Positions 16,286-25,264 are shown, numbered from the stretch's first letter. The stretch: DNA of 64,000 nt from Sphingomonas suaedae (GCF_007833215.1 NZ_CP042239.1:930001-994000); one strand, 5' to 3'. Notes: a model not told the origin generated them from the sequence alone. Program-made: numbers and translations.

Positions 16286-17848
16286 ATGGCCGACTTCAAG
16301 CGTTTCAGCCTCATCCTGATGACCGGCGTCGCCGGCGCGACGCTCGCCGCGTGCGACGGCGCCAGCAGCATCGCCTCGCCTGGCGAGGGCGTGATCGTGG
16401 TTCCTGCGCCGACCCCGGCCCCTGCGCCAACCCCCACGCCGAGCCCGACGCCCACCCCGACGCCGACCGGCCCTGCGGCCTCTTGCCCGACCGGCACGAT
16501 CAACTCGGGCGTGATCGCCAATCTGCGCGACTGCCGCCTGCCGACCAACATCACCACCAACCTCAGCCTCGCGAAGTTGCCGGGCGTGATCTACTCGATG
16601 AGCGGTCGCACCAATGTCGGCGTCGATGTCGGCGGTGACGGCGCTGCGGTCGGCGGCACGTCCGCCACGCTGACGATCGATCCGGGCGTCGTGATCTATG
16701 CCGCGAACCAGCCGACCTTCCTCGTCGTGCTGCGCGGCTCGCAGATCAACGCAAGCGGCACCGAGACCCAGCCGATCATCTTCACCTCGCGCCAGAACGT
16801 GCTTGGCGAAGCGACCGATGCTAGCTCGAACCAGTGGGGCGGCGTCGTCCTGCTTGGACGGGCACCGATCTCGAACTGTGACGGTGGTGCAACCGGCGGC
16901 GCGGCGAACTGCCAGCGTCTGGTCGAGGGGCCGGGCGCCAATGCGTTCTACGGCGGCGCGCTCGCTTCGGACACGTCGGGCACGATGCGTTATGTCCAGA
17001 TCCGCTACACCGGCTATTCGATCGTCGAGGGTAACGAGCTTCAGGGCCTGACCACCGGCGGTGTCGGTTCGGGCACCACGATCGAATATATCCAGATTCA
17101 CAATTCGGGCGACGATGCGATCGAGTCATTCGGTGGCCGCCAGAACATGCGCTATCTGGTGCTGACCGGCAACGATGACGACAATCTCGACACCGACTTC
17201 GGCTACAAGGGTGCGATCCAGTTCGTGATCGCGGTGCAGCGCGCCGGCGCCGGCGATACGATCATCGAAGCGGATTCGGACGATGACGGCCAGTTCGATG
17301 CGACGCCGCGCCAGTACACGCGTCTCGCCAACTTCTCGTTCGTGCAGCTTGCGACCGGCAGCGGTGCCGTAAAGATGCGCGGTGGCCCGGATTACTCGCT
17401 CATCAACGGCGTGGTCTATAATCCGAGCACCACGGCAGGTTCGTGCCTCGATATCGACACTGCCCAGACCGTTCAGGCCGCAGACGCCACCAAGGACGAG
17501 GCCGGTCCGCCGACCATCCGCTCCACGGCGTTCAGCTGCTTCCGCTTCGACAATTCGGACAGCGACACGTTCGAAGCCGATGCGGCCCAGAACAATCCGA
17601 ACAGCACCGGCAACAACTATGCCGCTACCGTGACGCTGACCGACGGCTTCCTGCCCACGGTCACCGGAATGACCGCAGCGACGAACATCACTTCGTCGGC
17701 CAATGGCGGTTCGTCCTTCTTCGTCCAGACCAGCTATGTCGGCGCGGTCTCGGGCGCGTCGGACCTCTGGTACCGCGGCTGGACCTGCGACTCGTCGACC
17801 GCGAACTTCGGCAGCGGTTCGGCCTGCACCAGCCTCCCGACGAGCTGA
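16286..17848 (+). CDS. Surface lipoprotein with Pro/Thr linker and beta-helix-like body
   Basis: I do not recognise a named family. The 520-residue product has a lipoprotein signal peptide with the lipobox LAAC (Cys23), a Pro-Thr-Ala linker (about residues 50-72), and a body rich in short beta segments and Gly/Asn/Asp turns (for example IEYIQIHNSGDDAIESFGG and NDDDNLDTDFGY) that suggests a right-handed parallel beta-helix. GGACGGAGA precedes the ATG at 16286 and decides the start. The gene lies upstream of a TonB-dependent receptor in the same direction and could be its surface-exposed substrate-binding partner, by analogy with SusD-like pairs. The substrate is unknown; Pho-box-like repeats upstream hint at phosphate. 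Confidence 0.72.
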   Translation: MADFKRFSLILMTGVAGATLAACDGASSIASPGEGVIVVPAPTPAPAPTPTPSPTPTPTPTGPAASCPTGTINSGVIANLRDCRLPTNITTNLSLAKLPGVIYSMSGRTNVGVDVGGDGAAVGGTSATLTIDPGVVIYAANQPTFLVVLRGSQINASGTETQPIIFTSRQNVLGEATDASSNQWGGVVLLGRAPISNCDGGATGGAANCQRLVEGPGANAFYGGALASDTSGTMRYVQIRYTGYSIVEGNELQGLTTGGVGSGTTIEYIQIHNSGDDAIESFGGRQNMRYLVLTGNDDDNLDTDFGYKGAIQFVIAVQRAGAGDTIIEADSDDDGQFDATPRQYTRLANFSFVQLATGSGAVKMRGGPDYSLINGVVYNPSTTAGSCLDIDTAQTVQAADATKDEAGPPTIRSTAFSCFRFDNSDSDTFEADAAQNNPNSTGNNYAATVTLTDGFLPTVTGMTAATNITSSANGGSSFFVQTSYVGAVSGASDLWYRGWTCDSSTANFGSGSACTSLPTS

Positions 17849-17869
17849 GTGTCTGCCGCTTCGTAACGA

Positions 17870-17900
17870 AAGGGGGCGGCAGGCGATCTGCCGCCCCCTT
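17870..17900 (+). terminator. Strong hairpin between lipoprotein and TonB receptor genes
   Basis: AAGGGGGCGGCAG and CTGCCGCCCCCTT form a perfect 13-bp stem with loop GCGAT, 21 bases after the lipoprotein stop and 34 bases before the receptor start. It is followed by no T run. In such gene pairs it could lower expression of the second gene or protect the first message from 3' decay. Confidence 0.7.
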
Positions 17901-17934
17901 CATGCCAGATTATCTATTTTCGGGGGCCTTTTCG

Positions 17935-20655
17935 ATGTCGACTTCTCACACGCTCGCGACCGCGTTGCTGCTCACCAGCGCGTTGAGCGCGCCCGCCTTT
18001 GCCCAAACCGATCCCGCCCCCGCCTCAACCCCCAGCGCGGGTCAGGTCGAGGAGCCCGTTGAGGAGGAGACGGTCGAGATTTCCGGGCCCGGAGCCTCGG
18101 CTGACGATGGCCAGGAAATCGTCGTCATCGGGCGCAATATCCCCAACGCGATCCGCGCCACCCCGGAAGTCGTGACCGTGCTTTCGGCTGCCGACATCCA
18201 GCGCACGGGCGAGGGCGACATCGCCGGCGCGCTCGGTCGCGTCACCGGCCTCAGTGTCGTCGGAAACGGTTTCGTCTATGTCCGCGGGCTTGGCGACCGC
18301 TACTCGCTCGCGCTGCTCAACGGCCTCGCGCTGCCCAGCCCCGAGCCGCTGCGCCGCGTCGTGCCGCTCGACATCTTCCCGAGCAGCCTGGTGAGCAGCG
18401 CCGTCGTCCAGAAGAGCTATTCGGTTGCCTATCCCGCAGAATTCGGCGGTGGCGTCATCAACCTGACCACGACGGCAATCCCGCGCGAGAGCTTTCTGAA
18501 GATCGGAGGTAGCGTCAGCGGCGACACCTTCACCAGCAGCAACCTCGGCTACACCTATTATGGCAGCGACCTCGACTGGCTTGGCTATGATGACGGGTCG
18601 CGATCGCCTGCCCCGGTCTTCCAGCGCGCGCTCGAATCGGGTTCAGCGATCCTGCCGGGCGCCGATTTCAGCGAAGATGAGATCAAGGCCATCACCCGGA
18701 GCCTGCTCAACGCCGAAACCACCGTGGTCCAGCAGAATAATCACATCCCCCTGAACACCTCGCTTGACGTAAGCGCAGGTCTGACCACGGATATCGGTGG
18801 GACCCGGCTCGGCATCATCGCGAGCGGCGGCTACGACAACAGCTTCAAGACGCGCGAATCGATCCAGCAGACCGGTCCTGGAAACATTCTTGCGCGTGAC
18901 GCGCGTTATGTTCGGACCGAGCATCGGGTGATCACCAACGCGCTGCTCGGTCTCGGCCTAGAATTTGGCGAGCACAAGATCCGGTTCACCAACGTCTATG
19001 TGCGCGACACGTCGAAGCAGGCGCGGATTGGCCAGTTTTTCAGCCAATCGGGCTTTGGCGTCCCCGACGACTTCAGCCAGCCCGCCGATTTCCTCCAGCA
19101 GAATACCAACTGGACCGAGCGCCAGCTGTTCAACAGCCAGGCGGTGGGCGAATTCGAGTTCGGCGACTTTTCGGTCGATGCGCGCTTCGGCTATGCGAAC
19201 TCTCAGCGCGAGGCACCTTATGAGCGGAGCTTCACCTATGTCTGGGGACCTTCGCTCGGTATTCCCGGCGTTACCGACTATGTGAACTACCTGAGCGGCT
19301 CGAACCGCGGGTCGGCGAGCGTGTCGTTCAGCGACCTGAATGAGGACGTCTATAATGGCGCGCTGGACCTCGCTTACCGTTTCCCCTCCGGCTTCACCGT
19401 CTCGGCGGGCTATGCCTATCTCGATACGCAGCGCAGCTCGACCCGCCGCGATTTCCAGTTCCTGCCTCAAGGCACGCTGAACGACGCCGTGGCGCAGCTG
19501 CGTCCCGACTATCTGCTCTCGGACTATAATGTCGACACCTACGACATCCTGCTTCAGGAGACGAGCGGCGTGGCCGGTGCATCGGCCTATGACGCCGCGC
19601 TGAAGGTCCATGCCGCCTATTTGCAGGGCGAGGCAGATTTCGGCCAAGTCCGTCTGCAGGGCGGTGTGCGCTATGAGAAAGGCGAGCAGCAGGTTGCGCT
19701 GATCGACATCACCAATCTGGGCGGTGTCCCCGCGCCGACGCGCCTCGAAAAGGACTATTTCCTTCCCGCGCTGACCGCGACGTGGAATTTTGCGGCGGAC
19801 ATGCAATTGCGTGTCCATGCGTCCAAAACGATCGCGCGTCCGCAGTTCCGCGAACTAGCCAATCAGCTCTATCTCGACACCGAGTCGGATCGCCAGTTCA
19901 TCGGCAACCGTTTCCTGGTCGATAGCGAGTTAATCAACGCCGAAGCGCGGTTTGAGTGGTATTTCGCCCGTGAGCAGCGCGTTTCGATCGCCGGCTTCTT
20001 CAAGAAGATCGACAATCCCATCGAGGCGGTGACCAATATCGGCGGCGGCTTCGTGTTGCAGACCTCGTTCGCAAACGCACCGTCGGCGGTGCTTTACGGT
20101 GCGGAGATCGAGGCAGTGAAGTACTGGCCGCTCGACACGCTGGGCGGCGGCTTCTTCAGCACGCGCCGCGCGGTCACGATCGCGAACTATACCTACTCCA
20201 AATCGCAGCTCGAGGTAGAGTCGGGGGATAATGTCCTGCTCGACACCGGCGGCTCGGCACCGTTTGTCCAGCCTGCGGACTCGCGGTTCCGCGACGGTGA
20301 TCCGCTTACGGGTCAGTCCGATCATCTCGTGAACGTGCAGGTCGGCCTGGAAGATACTGAGCGCCTGTCGCAACAGACCTTGCTGCTGACCTATGCCAGC
20401 GATCGCGTGACCGGCCGTGGTGCCTTTTCGGGCAGTTTCCCCTATCCCGACACCGTAGAAAAGCCGGGTCTGCGTCTCGACTTCGTGTGGCGCGAGGGCA
20501 TCGAGATCGGGTCGAAGGAAGTGGAACTGAAGTTCCAGGCCCGCAACATCACGGGTCGCCGCTTCATCGAGGTTCAGGAAGGCGAGATCCTCATCCAGAA
20601 CAACGTCTATGACGTCGGCACCAGCTTCTCGCTCGGCGCCAGCATCAAGTTCTGA
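17935..20655 (+). CDS. TonB-dependent outer-membrane receptor
   Basis: The product of 906 residues has a signal peptide ending at AFAQ, an acidic stretch, a plug domain (EIVVIGRNIPNAIRATPEVV onward) and a long 22-strand-type beta barrel that ends in a C-terminal Phe (SLGASIKF). Receptors of this kind bind a ligand at the cell surface and import it with energy from TonB-ExbB-ExbD. The ATG at 17935 is preferred since it starts the signal peptide directly; an in-frame ATG at 17902 lies in the hairpin. The ligand cannot be told. It pairs with the lipoprotein upstream and has a 2OG oxygenase gene downstream on the other strand. Confidence 0.92.
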   Translation: MSTSHTLATALLLTSALSAPAFAQTDPAPASTPSAGQVEEPVEEETVEISGPGASADDGQEIVVIGRNIPNAIRATPEVVTVLSAADIQRTGEGDIAGALGRVTGLSVVGNGFVYVRGLGDRYSLALLNGLALPSPEPLRRVVPLDIFPSSLVSSAVVQKSYSVAYPAEFGGGVINLTTTAIPRESFLKIGGSVSGDTFTSSNLGYTYYGSDLDWLGYDDGSRSPAPVFQRALESGSAILPGADFSEDEIKAITRSLLNAETTVVQQNNHIPLNTSLDVSAGLTTDIGGTRLGIIASGGYDNSFKTRESIQQTGPGNILARDARYVRTEHRVITNALLGLGLEFGEHKIRFTNVYVRDTSKQARIGQFFSQSGFGVPDDFSQPADFLQQNTNWTERQLFNSQAVGEFEFGDFSVDARFGYANSQREAPYERSFTYVWGPSLGIPGVTDYVNYLSGSNRGSASVSFSDLNEDVYNGALDLAYRFPSGFTVSAGYAYLDTQRSSTRRDFQFLPQGTLNDAVAQLRPDYLLSDYNVDTYDILLQETSGVAGASAYDAALKVHAAYLQGEADFGQVRLQGGVRYEKGEQQVALIDITNLGGVPAPTRLEKDYFLPALTATWNFAADMQLRVHASKTIARPQFRELANQLYLDTESDRQFIGNRFLVDSELINAEARFEWYFAREQRVSIAGFFKKIDNPIEAVTNIGGGFVLQTSFANAPSAVLYGAEIEAVKYWPLDTLGGGFFSTRRAVTIANYTYSKSQLEVESGDNVLLDTGGSAPFVQPADSRFRDGDPLTGQSDHLVNVQVGLEDTERLSQQTLLLTYASDRVTGRGAFSGSFPYPDTVEKPGLRLDFVWREGIEIGSKEVELKFQARNITGRRFIEVQEGEILIQNNVYDVGTSFSLGASIKF

Positions 20656-20687
20656 CCGGCCGCCAGGCTTGTCGGTTCAAAAGGGGG

Positions 20688-20719
20688 AGCCCCGGTCGCA
20701 GCGTGCGGCCGGGGCTTTT
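20688..20719 (+). terminator. Rho-independent terminator of TonB receptor gene
   Basis: The stem AGCCCCGG / CCGGGGCT is followed by TTTTCC. It lies 33 bases after the receptor stop, before the convergent oxygenase gene. Confidence 0.82.
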
Positions 20720-20762
20720 CCTTGCGGGCGATTGAGCGTGCGTAACGCACGCCTCAGCCGCA

Positions 20763-21479
20763 TCACCCCCAGGGACGTTCGCGAAACCACTTCGTGATCA
20801 CATACTTCGTTCCGGCCCGCACCTTCATCGCGTGATGCAATGTCGATGGATTGGGCGTGCCGTTCGGGCGCAAATTGCTCCACGCCAGCAGCTTGCCGGG
20901 CTCGGGCTGGACGATCTTGTCGATCGCCTTGAACCGCGTCGCGCCGCCCGCCTCGACGGCGTTGAGATAGATCATCACCGTCCAGGTGCGCTGCCCGGCG
21001 ACCGAGCAGAATTTCTCGAAGTCCACGCCGGTCGGCTCGAAATAGTCGGTATGCGCTTTGAACTCCTGCCCCACCGCATAGCGCTGGCCCTGCAGCGGCT
21101 CGCCATGCGCGGGATCGAGGCCGATAAAGTCGCAGATCAGCGAATCGAGCCGCAGCGACAGTGCGCCGTCGACGGGGAGGTCGCACGTCTCGCTCGTCCG
21201 GAACACCGCGTCGCCATTATAATCGGAGACCAGCGACGGCCGCCGGTCGCGGTCGATCATCGCCATCAGTTCGACGCAAAAATCGGCATCGAGAAACGCC
21301 TTGCGGATGAACAGGGTCAATTTGGGCGTCGGGACTTTCTGAACGCCCGGCCGGGAACCGAGCCGTTCGATCACCGGCTCGATCGGAAAGCCGCAGTCGG
21401 GATAGGGGGTCGTCATGCCGCGCTTTTGCCAGAAGGGGCGGAGCCTCGCCACCATTGCGCGCTGACTTAAAACCGTCAT
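20763..21479 (-). CDS. 2-oxoglutarate/Fe(II) oxygenase, prolyl-4-hydroxylase-like
   Basis: The double-stranded beta-helix core of the P4H family is visible: the iron ligands HTD (in FKAHTDYFEP) and a distal His in STLHHAMKV, followed by Lys for 2-oxoglutarate binding in GTKYVITKW. Such enzymes hydroxylate a protein or small-molecule target with O2 and 2-oxoglutarate. The length is 238 residues if it starts at 21479; an internal ATG at 21416 (MTTPYPD) is an equally good start. It converges on the TonB receptor gene. In sphingomonads such oxygenases often lie beside TonB receptors, but the target is unknown. Confidence 0.82.
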   Translation of the reverse strand: MTVLSQRAMVARLRPFWQKRGMTTPYPDCGFPIEPVIERLGSRPGVQKVPTPKLTLFIRKAFLDADFCVELMAMIDRDRRPSLVSDYNGDAVFRTSETCDLPVDGALSLRLDSLICDFIGLDPAHGEPLQGQRYAVGQEFKAHTDYFEPTGVDFEKFCSVAGQRTWTVMIYLNAVEAGGATRFKAIDKIVQPEPGKLLAWSNLRPNGTPNPSTLHHAMKVRAGTKYVITKWFRERPWG

Positions 21480-21523
21480 GTAAACGCAAGATCAGCGTCA
21501 TCACACCGCCATAGCGCGGCAAT

Positions 21524-22642
21524 ATGCGTGATGCGGCAAGTTTTGAGGATCTGGTGCGTGCGGCGACACGGTCGCGCGCGACGGCGCTGCATATCGTGCT
21601 GTACGGTGACAACGCCACTGCCTTCGCCCGGTTCGGTTCCGATCTGATGGCCATTCGCGACGCGCCCGTGCCGCCGGACTGGGTCGCGCAAGCTGCCGCC
21701 CATCCGTGCGCGGCGCGCCGTGGCGACCGCATCGTGATCGATCTGACCGGCGAGGCGGACGCCGACTGTGCTCTGTCCGATCTCGGTATGCCGCGCGGGA
21801 TGCGCGCGCGCCTGCGCGATGCAATGCGCGGAGCGGGGGGCGCGCTGTTGATCGCATCGCAGGATGCCGATGCGACGTCGCGCGTGATGGACGCCCTGGC
21901 CGACGCGCCCGGGGAGCGATATGTCGCGCGACTGGCGGGCGGACGTGCCGACCTCGACCTTGCGGCGCGCATGGATTGCGACTCGATCCTGATCGCACGA
22001 TGCGAGGATCGTGCGACGCTCGACGCCGCGTTCGAACTTGCGCAGCAGGGGCGGCGCGTCGTCATGGGCATCGATGCGGAGAATGTCGTCGCGGCGATCG
22101 GACGGCTGCGCAGCTGGCGGGTGAACCGCTATCTCCTCGCGCTGGCGCTGCGTGCGCTGATCGCGGTCAGGCCGGAACAGCGCTTGTGCGCCACCTGTCG
22201 CAATCCGACCCAGGCGTGCGGATCGGACGCGGCGCTGCTGGGGGTCGATCCCGGCACGGTCATTTATCGGCCCGCCGGTTGCCCGGCCTGCGACTATAGC
22301 GGCTTTGACGGCACTGCGCTGTTGTTCGAGACGGTCGCGATCGATGCCGATTTGCGCCGTCTGCTGGCGGAGGGCGGCGATGCGGCGATCCTGGCGCGGC
22401 ACGCCTTTATCAGCACGCCGACGCTTGCCGGTTCGGCACGGTTGATGGCGCGCGAGGGGCAGATATCGGTCGATGCAGCGATCGGCATCACCCGCGAGGC
22501 AGGCCGGGCGGGGATCAGTGGAAGCAGCCCGCACCCCCATCTTCTGCCGTCGCCCGCAGATGCCGCCACACAGCGGCTTGACGGAACGGGCATCTCGCCG
22601 CTAAGCGCGCGGCTTCGCGGCGATCGTGGCGCAATTGGTTAG
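21524..22642 (+). CDS. Degenerate GspE/PilB-like protein without ATPase motifs
   Basis: Order and spacing follow the secretion ATPases GspE/PilB. ALHIVLYGD stands where they have SDIHIEPYE, and GALLIASQDADATS stands where Walker A (GPTGSGKTT) belongs. CDSILIARCED replaces the Walker B VGEIRD segment, and VVMGIDAEN replaces LSTLHTND. The C-terminal metal-binding part is well kept (RLCATCR, then GCPACDYSGFDG and LLFETV). All catalytic residues are therefore missing over 372 residues. The last eight codons lie inside tRNA-His, and the stop TAG is tRNA sequence. No other secretion gene is near. It may be a decaying gene or a non-catalytic scaffold. The coding frame has no internal stops. Confidence 0.65.
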   Translation: MRDAASFEDLVRAATRSRATALHIVLYGDNATAFARFGSDLMAIRDAPVPPDWVAQAAAHPCAARRGDRIVIDLTGEADADCALSDLGMPRGMRARLRDAMRGAGGALLIASQDADATSRVMDALADAPGERYVARLAGGRADLDLAARMDCDSILIARCEDRATLDAAFELAQQGRRVVMGIDAENVVAAIGRLRSWRVNRYLLALALRALIAVRPEQRLCATCRNPTQACGSDAALLGVDPGTVIYRPAGCPACDYSGFDGTALLFETVAIDADLRRLLAEGGDAAILARHAFISTPTLAGSARLMAREGQISVDAAIGITREAGRAGISGSSPHPHLLPSPADAATQRLDGTGISPLSARLRGDRGAIG

Positions 22643-22696
22643 CGCACCGGCTTGTGATGCCGGGGGTTGCGGGTTCAAGTCCCGTCGGTCGCCCCA
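22619..22696 (+). tRNA. tRNA-His (anticodon GTG)
   Basis: The 7-bp acceptor stem GCGATCG/CGGTCGC is preceded by the extra G(-1) at 22619, which pairs with C73. The anticodon loop is TTGTGAT and the T arm GCGGGTTCAAGTCCCGT, with an encoded CCA. The extra G is the hallmark of histidine tRNA. Its first 24 bases are shared with the 3' end of the GspE-like frame. Confidence 0.95.
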
Positions 22697-22812
22697 TTTC
22701 CCCTTCTGCTGATTAGACCCGCCGATTTCGGCGCGACAAATTTGGACTGGCGCTTCCCGGCGCGGAAGAATATTACGCGCTCTCGAAATATTGTTAGCCA
22801 CGGGATAGACGC

Positions 22813-23865
22813 ATGACTGCGGTTTGGGACCTGCCTGATTTCGACGCGCATGAGGGGATTCACCTCTTCACCGATCCGGCTTCCGGCCTGCGCGCGGTGA
22901 TCGCGGTCCATTCCACCTATCTTGGCCCGGCGGCGGGCGGCGTGCGCTTCTGGCACTATGCCGACAGCAATGCCGCGATTACCGACGCCTTGCGATTGTC
23001 GCGGGGCATGAGCTTCAAGAACGCGATGGCCGGCCTTCCGCTGGGCGGCGGCAAGGGCGTGGTCCTCGCGCGGCAGCAGGGTGCGACGATCAGCGAGGAT
23101 CAGCTGGTCGCATTTGGCGAGGCGGTGGAGTCGCTCGGCGGACGCTATGTCACCGCCGAGGATGTCGGCATGTCGGAGGCGCGGATGAAGATCATCGCGA
23201 CCCGCACCCGCCATGTCTCCGGCCTGCCGGTCGCGGGTGGCGATGCGGGGGGCGATCCCGGACCGTTCACCGCGCTCGGAATCTATCTTGGCGTCAAGAC
23301 TGCGGCGCAGCGCGCGCTGGGCGCGGAGAGCATGAAGGGCGTCCATGTCGCGATCCAGGGCGTGGGCAGCGTCGGCGGCGGCCTCGCCCGGCGGCTCGCG
23401 GCGGACGGTGCGAAGCTTACTCTGGCCGACGTGAACGCGGAGCGGGCGCAGGCGCTCGCCGATGAACTGGGAGCCGACACGGTTGCGGCCGATGCGATCC
23501 TGGGCGTCGAAGCGGAAATCTTCAGCCCCAACGCACTGGGCGCGATCCTGACCGAGGCGAGCATCGCCGCGCTGACCTGCAAGATCGTCGCAGGCGGCGC
23601 CAACAACCAGCTTGCGACGCCCGAGGACGGCGCTCGCATCCATGCGCGCGGCATCCTCTATGCCCCCGATTACGTCATCAACGCGGGCGGCATCATCAAT
23701 GTGGGCCTGGAATATCTCGGCCAGGGCGACCGCGCCGAGGTGGAAGCCCGCATCGCCCGCATCCCCGACCGCCTCGCCGAAGTCTGGGACGAAAGCGACC
23801 GCACCGCCGACCCGGCGAGCGAGGTTGCGGACCGGATCGCGATGCGGCTGATCGGGCGGGGGTGA
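22813..23865 (+). CDS. Leucine/glutamate/phenylalanine dehydrogenase-family enzyme
   Basis: The 350-residue protein oxidatively deaminates an L-amino acid with NAD(P)+, or runs in reverse. The substrate loop with catalytic Lys is seen in LPLGGGKGVV (about 75-84), the active-site segment TAEDVGMS near 116, and the Rossmann motif GVGSVGG near 180. The size and the short N-terminus fit leucine dehydrogenase better than the longer glutamate enzymes. The gap after tRNA-His carries an AT-rich patch with two AATATT blocks, perhaps the promoter. Specificity for Leu, Val or Phe cannot be settled by eye. Confidence 0.88.
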   Translation: MTAVWDLPDFDAHEGIHLFTDPASGLRAVIAVHSTYLGPAAGGVRFWHYADSNAAITDALRLSRGMSFKNAMAGLPLGGGKGVVLARQQGATISEDQLVAFGEAVESLGGRYVTAEDVGMSEARMKIIATRTRHVSGLPVAGGDAGGDPGPFTALGIYLGVKTAAQRALGAESMKGVHVAIQGVGSVGGGLARRLAADGAKLTLADVNAERAQALADELGADTVAADAILGVEAEIFSPNALGAILTEASIAALTCKIVAGGANNQLATPEDGARIHARGILYAPDYVINAGGIINVGLEYLGQGDRAEVEARIARIPDRLAEVWDESDRTADPASEVADRIAMRLIGRG

Positions 23866-23879
23866 GGGGCGTTGTCCAA

Positions 23880-23898
23880 ACTATCATAAAGTGATAGT
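23880..23898. promoter_or_regulatory. Palindromic operator candidate of the ParDE operon
   Basis: ACTATCA and TGATAGT form a perfect 7-bp inverted repeat around TAAAG, 8 bases before the antitoxin start codon. Ribbon-helix-helix antitoxins bind such palindromes to repress their own operon. Confidence 0.6.
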
Positions 23899-23906
23899 GT
23901 TCGGCC

Positions 23907-24173
23907 ATGCCCTCCAGCTTCACCCTCGGCAGCCATTTCGAAGGTTTCATCAAGCGTCAGGTCAGTTCTGGCCGCTATGCGTCCGCCAGCGAAGTGATCC
24001 GCGACAGCCTGCGCCTGCTCGAGGAGCAGGAGGAGGAGCGCGCCGCGAAGCTTGAGGCGTTGCGCGCCGATATCGCCTATGGCGCGGCAAGCGGCGAAGG
24101 CATCCCCGCCGATGAGGTCTTCGCCGAGGTGGAGGCCATGATCGACGAGATCGCCCGCAAGAAAGCCGGATGA
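23907..24173 (+). CDS. parD: ParD-family antitoxin (ribbon-helix-helix)
   Basis: The 88 residues have the RHH start (SSFTLGSHFEGFIKRQV), the segment SGRYASASEVIRDSLRLLEEQE found in most ParD proteins, and a charged helical tail that would wrap the toxin. ParD neutralises ParE and represses the operon by binding DNA as a dimer. Its last four bases overlap the toxin start (ATGA), which implies translational coupling. A palindrome upstream is a likely operator. Confidence 0.88.
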   Translation: MPSSFTLGSHFEGFIKRQVSSGRYASASEVIRDSLRLLEEQEEERAAKLEALRADIAYGAASGEGIPADEVFAEVEAMIDEIARKKAG

Positions 24174-24451
24174 GGCTGGTTTTCGCGCCTGCGGCCCAGG
24201 CCGACCTGCGCGAAATTGCAGCCTATATCGCTGAGGACGATCCAGATCACGCGAGATCCTTCGTCGCAGAGCTAAGAAAGGCGTGCGTGATCCTGATTGA
24301 CCACCCGTTTCTCGGAATGGCCCGGCCCGAGGTCGGCGATGGATTGCGCTCGAAGCCGCACGGCCGATATGCGATCTTTTATCGCGTGATTGAAGACGTG
24401 GTGCGTATCGAGCGCGTTATCCACACCTCTCGGGATAAACAGCGACTATAG
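24170..24451 (+). CDS. parE: ParE-family toxin (RelE/ParE superfamily)
   Basis: The 93 residues begin with MRLVFAPAAQADLREIAAYIAED, as typical ParE, and continue with the central HARSFVAELRKAC and the C-terminal VIEDVVRIERVIHTSRD strand pattern. ParE proteins usually poison DNA gyrase. The RelE-type catalytic residues for mRNA cleavage are not evident. The gene is coupled to ParD by a 4-base overlap. Its 3' end overlaps the convergent gene by 6 bases. Confidence 0.88.
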   Translation: MRLVFAPAAQADLREIAAYIAEDDPDHARSFVAELRKACVILIDHPFLGMARPEVGDGLRSKPHGRYAIFYRVIEDVVRIERVIHTSRDKQRL

Positions 24452-24937
24452 CTGGGTACAGCTCTCCCACGTCGGGAGAATTCCGGTCGCATTTAACCGT
24501 CCCATTAGACGTTGTATTGCCCTGCTTCGAAGCGCAGCCTTCCATGCCAAACGTTCCAGCTCGACCAATGTGAAAGGTTGGGAGTATACCGTAGGCGCAG
24601 CGCCATCGCCTCTCGGAAAATCGTGAAAAACGACTCTGCCCGGCATCACCTGCATTCGGGCGTGCGCCATTTGGTGACGGAGTCGGGCGTCTGACGCGAA
24701 GCGATTTAGAACGATGTTAGCCCAGGATTGATATCGTTTGAGTGGACCGAATGCGAACGCCTGTCGGACGAAGGATATTCGCTGGTCCGCGCCGTAGGGG
24801 AAATTCGGACGGATATTCGCGTATATTGAAAGCTGGGAGGCGCGTAGCGAAAGCTCACCCATCGTCGTTTCGATATAGGAGTGCGCCGATACAATAGTGC
24901 CGCGAAACATCGTCGCGACATCAATGTCTTCCCGCAT
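24446..24937 (-). CDS. Hypothetical protein with HEPN-like R-x4-H motif
   Basis: The family is not recognised with certainty. The product of 163 residues is mostly helical, and the segment RLRHQMAHARM (Arg87 to His92) fits the R-x4-6-H active motif of HEPN ribonucleases. The surrounding long helices (SFVRQAFAFG, WANIVLNRFASDA) also fit. The start at 24937 avoids tRNA-Ser, which a longer open frame would read through. Base composition here is visibly lower in GC than in neighbours, and the gene converges on parE. These points suggest acquired defence or stress-related DNA between two tRNA genes. Without a profile search the HEPN call is tentative. Confidence 0.5.
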   Translation of the reverse strand: MREDIDVATMFRGTIVSAHSYIETTMGELSLRASQLSIYANIRPNFPYGADQRISFVRQAFAFGPLKRYQSWANIVLNRFASDARLRHQMAHARMQVMPGRVVFHDFPRGDGAAPTVYSQPFTLVELERLAWKAALRSRAIQRLMGRLNATGILPTWESCTQL

Positions 24938-25046
24938 CACCCAAGGATTTCCTCCACGGCGTAGGGACTTCTTACGACTAGCGACGCCGTCTTTCGTGCG
25001 AGCGTTCTTGTCATCGAACGCTTCATGCACGTCATCCAAAGAAAAT

Positions 25047-25138
<92 letters not shown>

Positions 25139-25264
25139 GCGCGGCATGGCCCTTAGGGCTTTCGCCGCGTTTTCCGCAAGGGCTTAGCGATTTCGCCGTC
25201 GCGGGGGGTTCATGCCCGCCGCCGCCTGTGGCAGAGAGAAGCCATGCGAGGATTTGAGGGCCTG

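Noticed and set aside
16420..16475. Short-period CCGAC/CCCAC repeats resembling a tandem DNA array
   Set aside because: They encode the Pro-Thr linker of the lipoprotein and have neither spacer nor repeat structure of a CRISPR.
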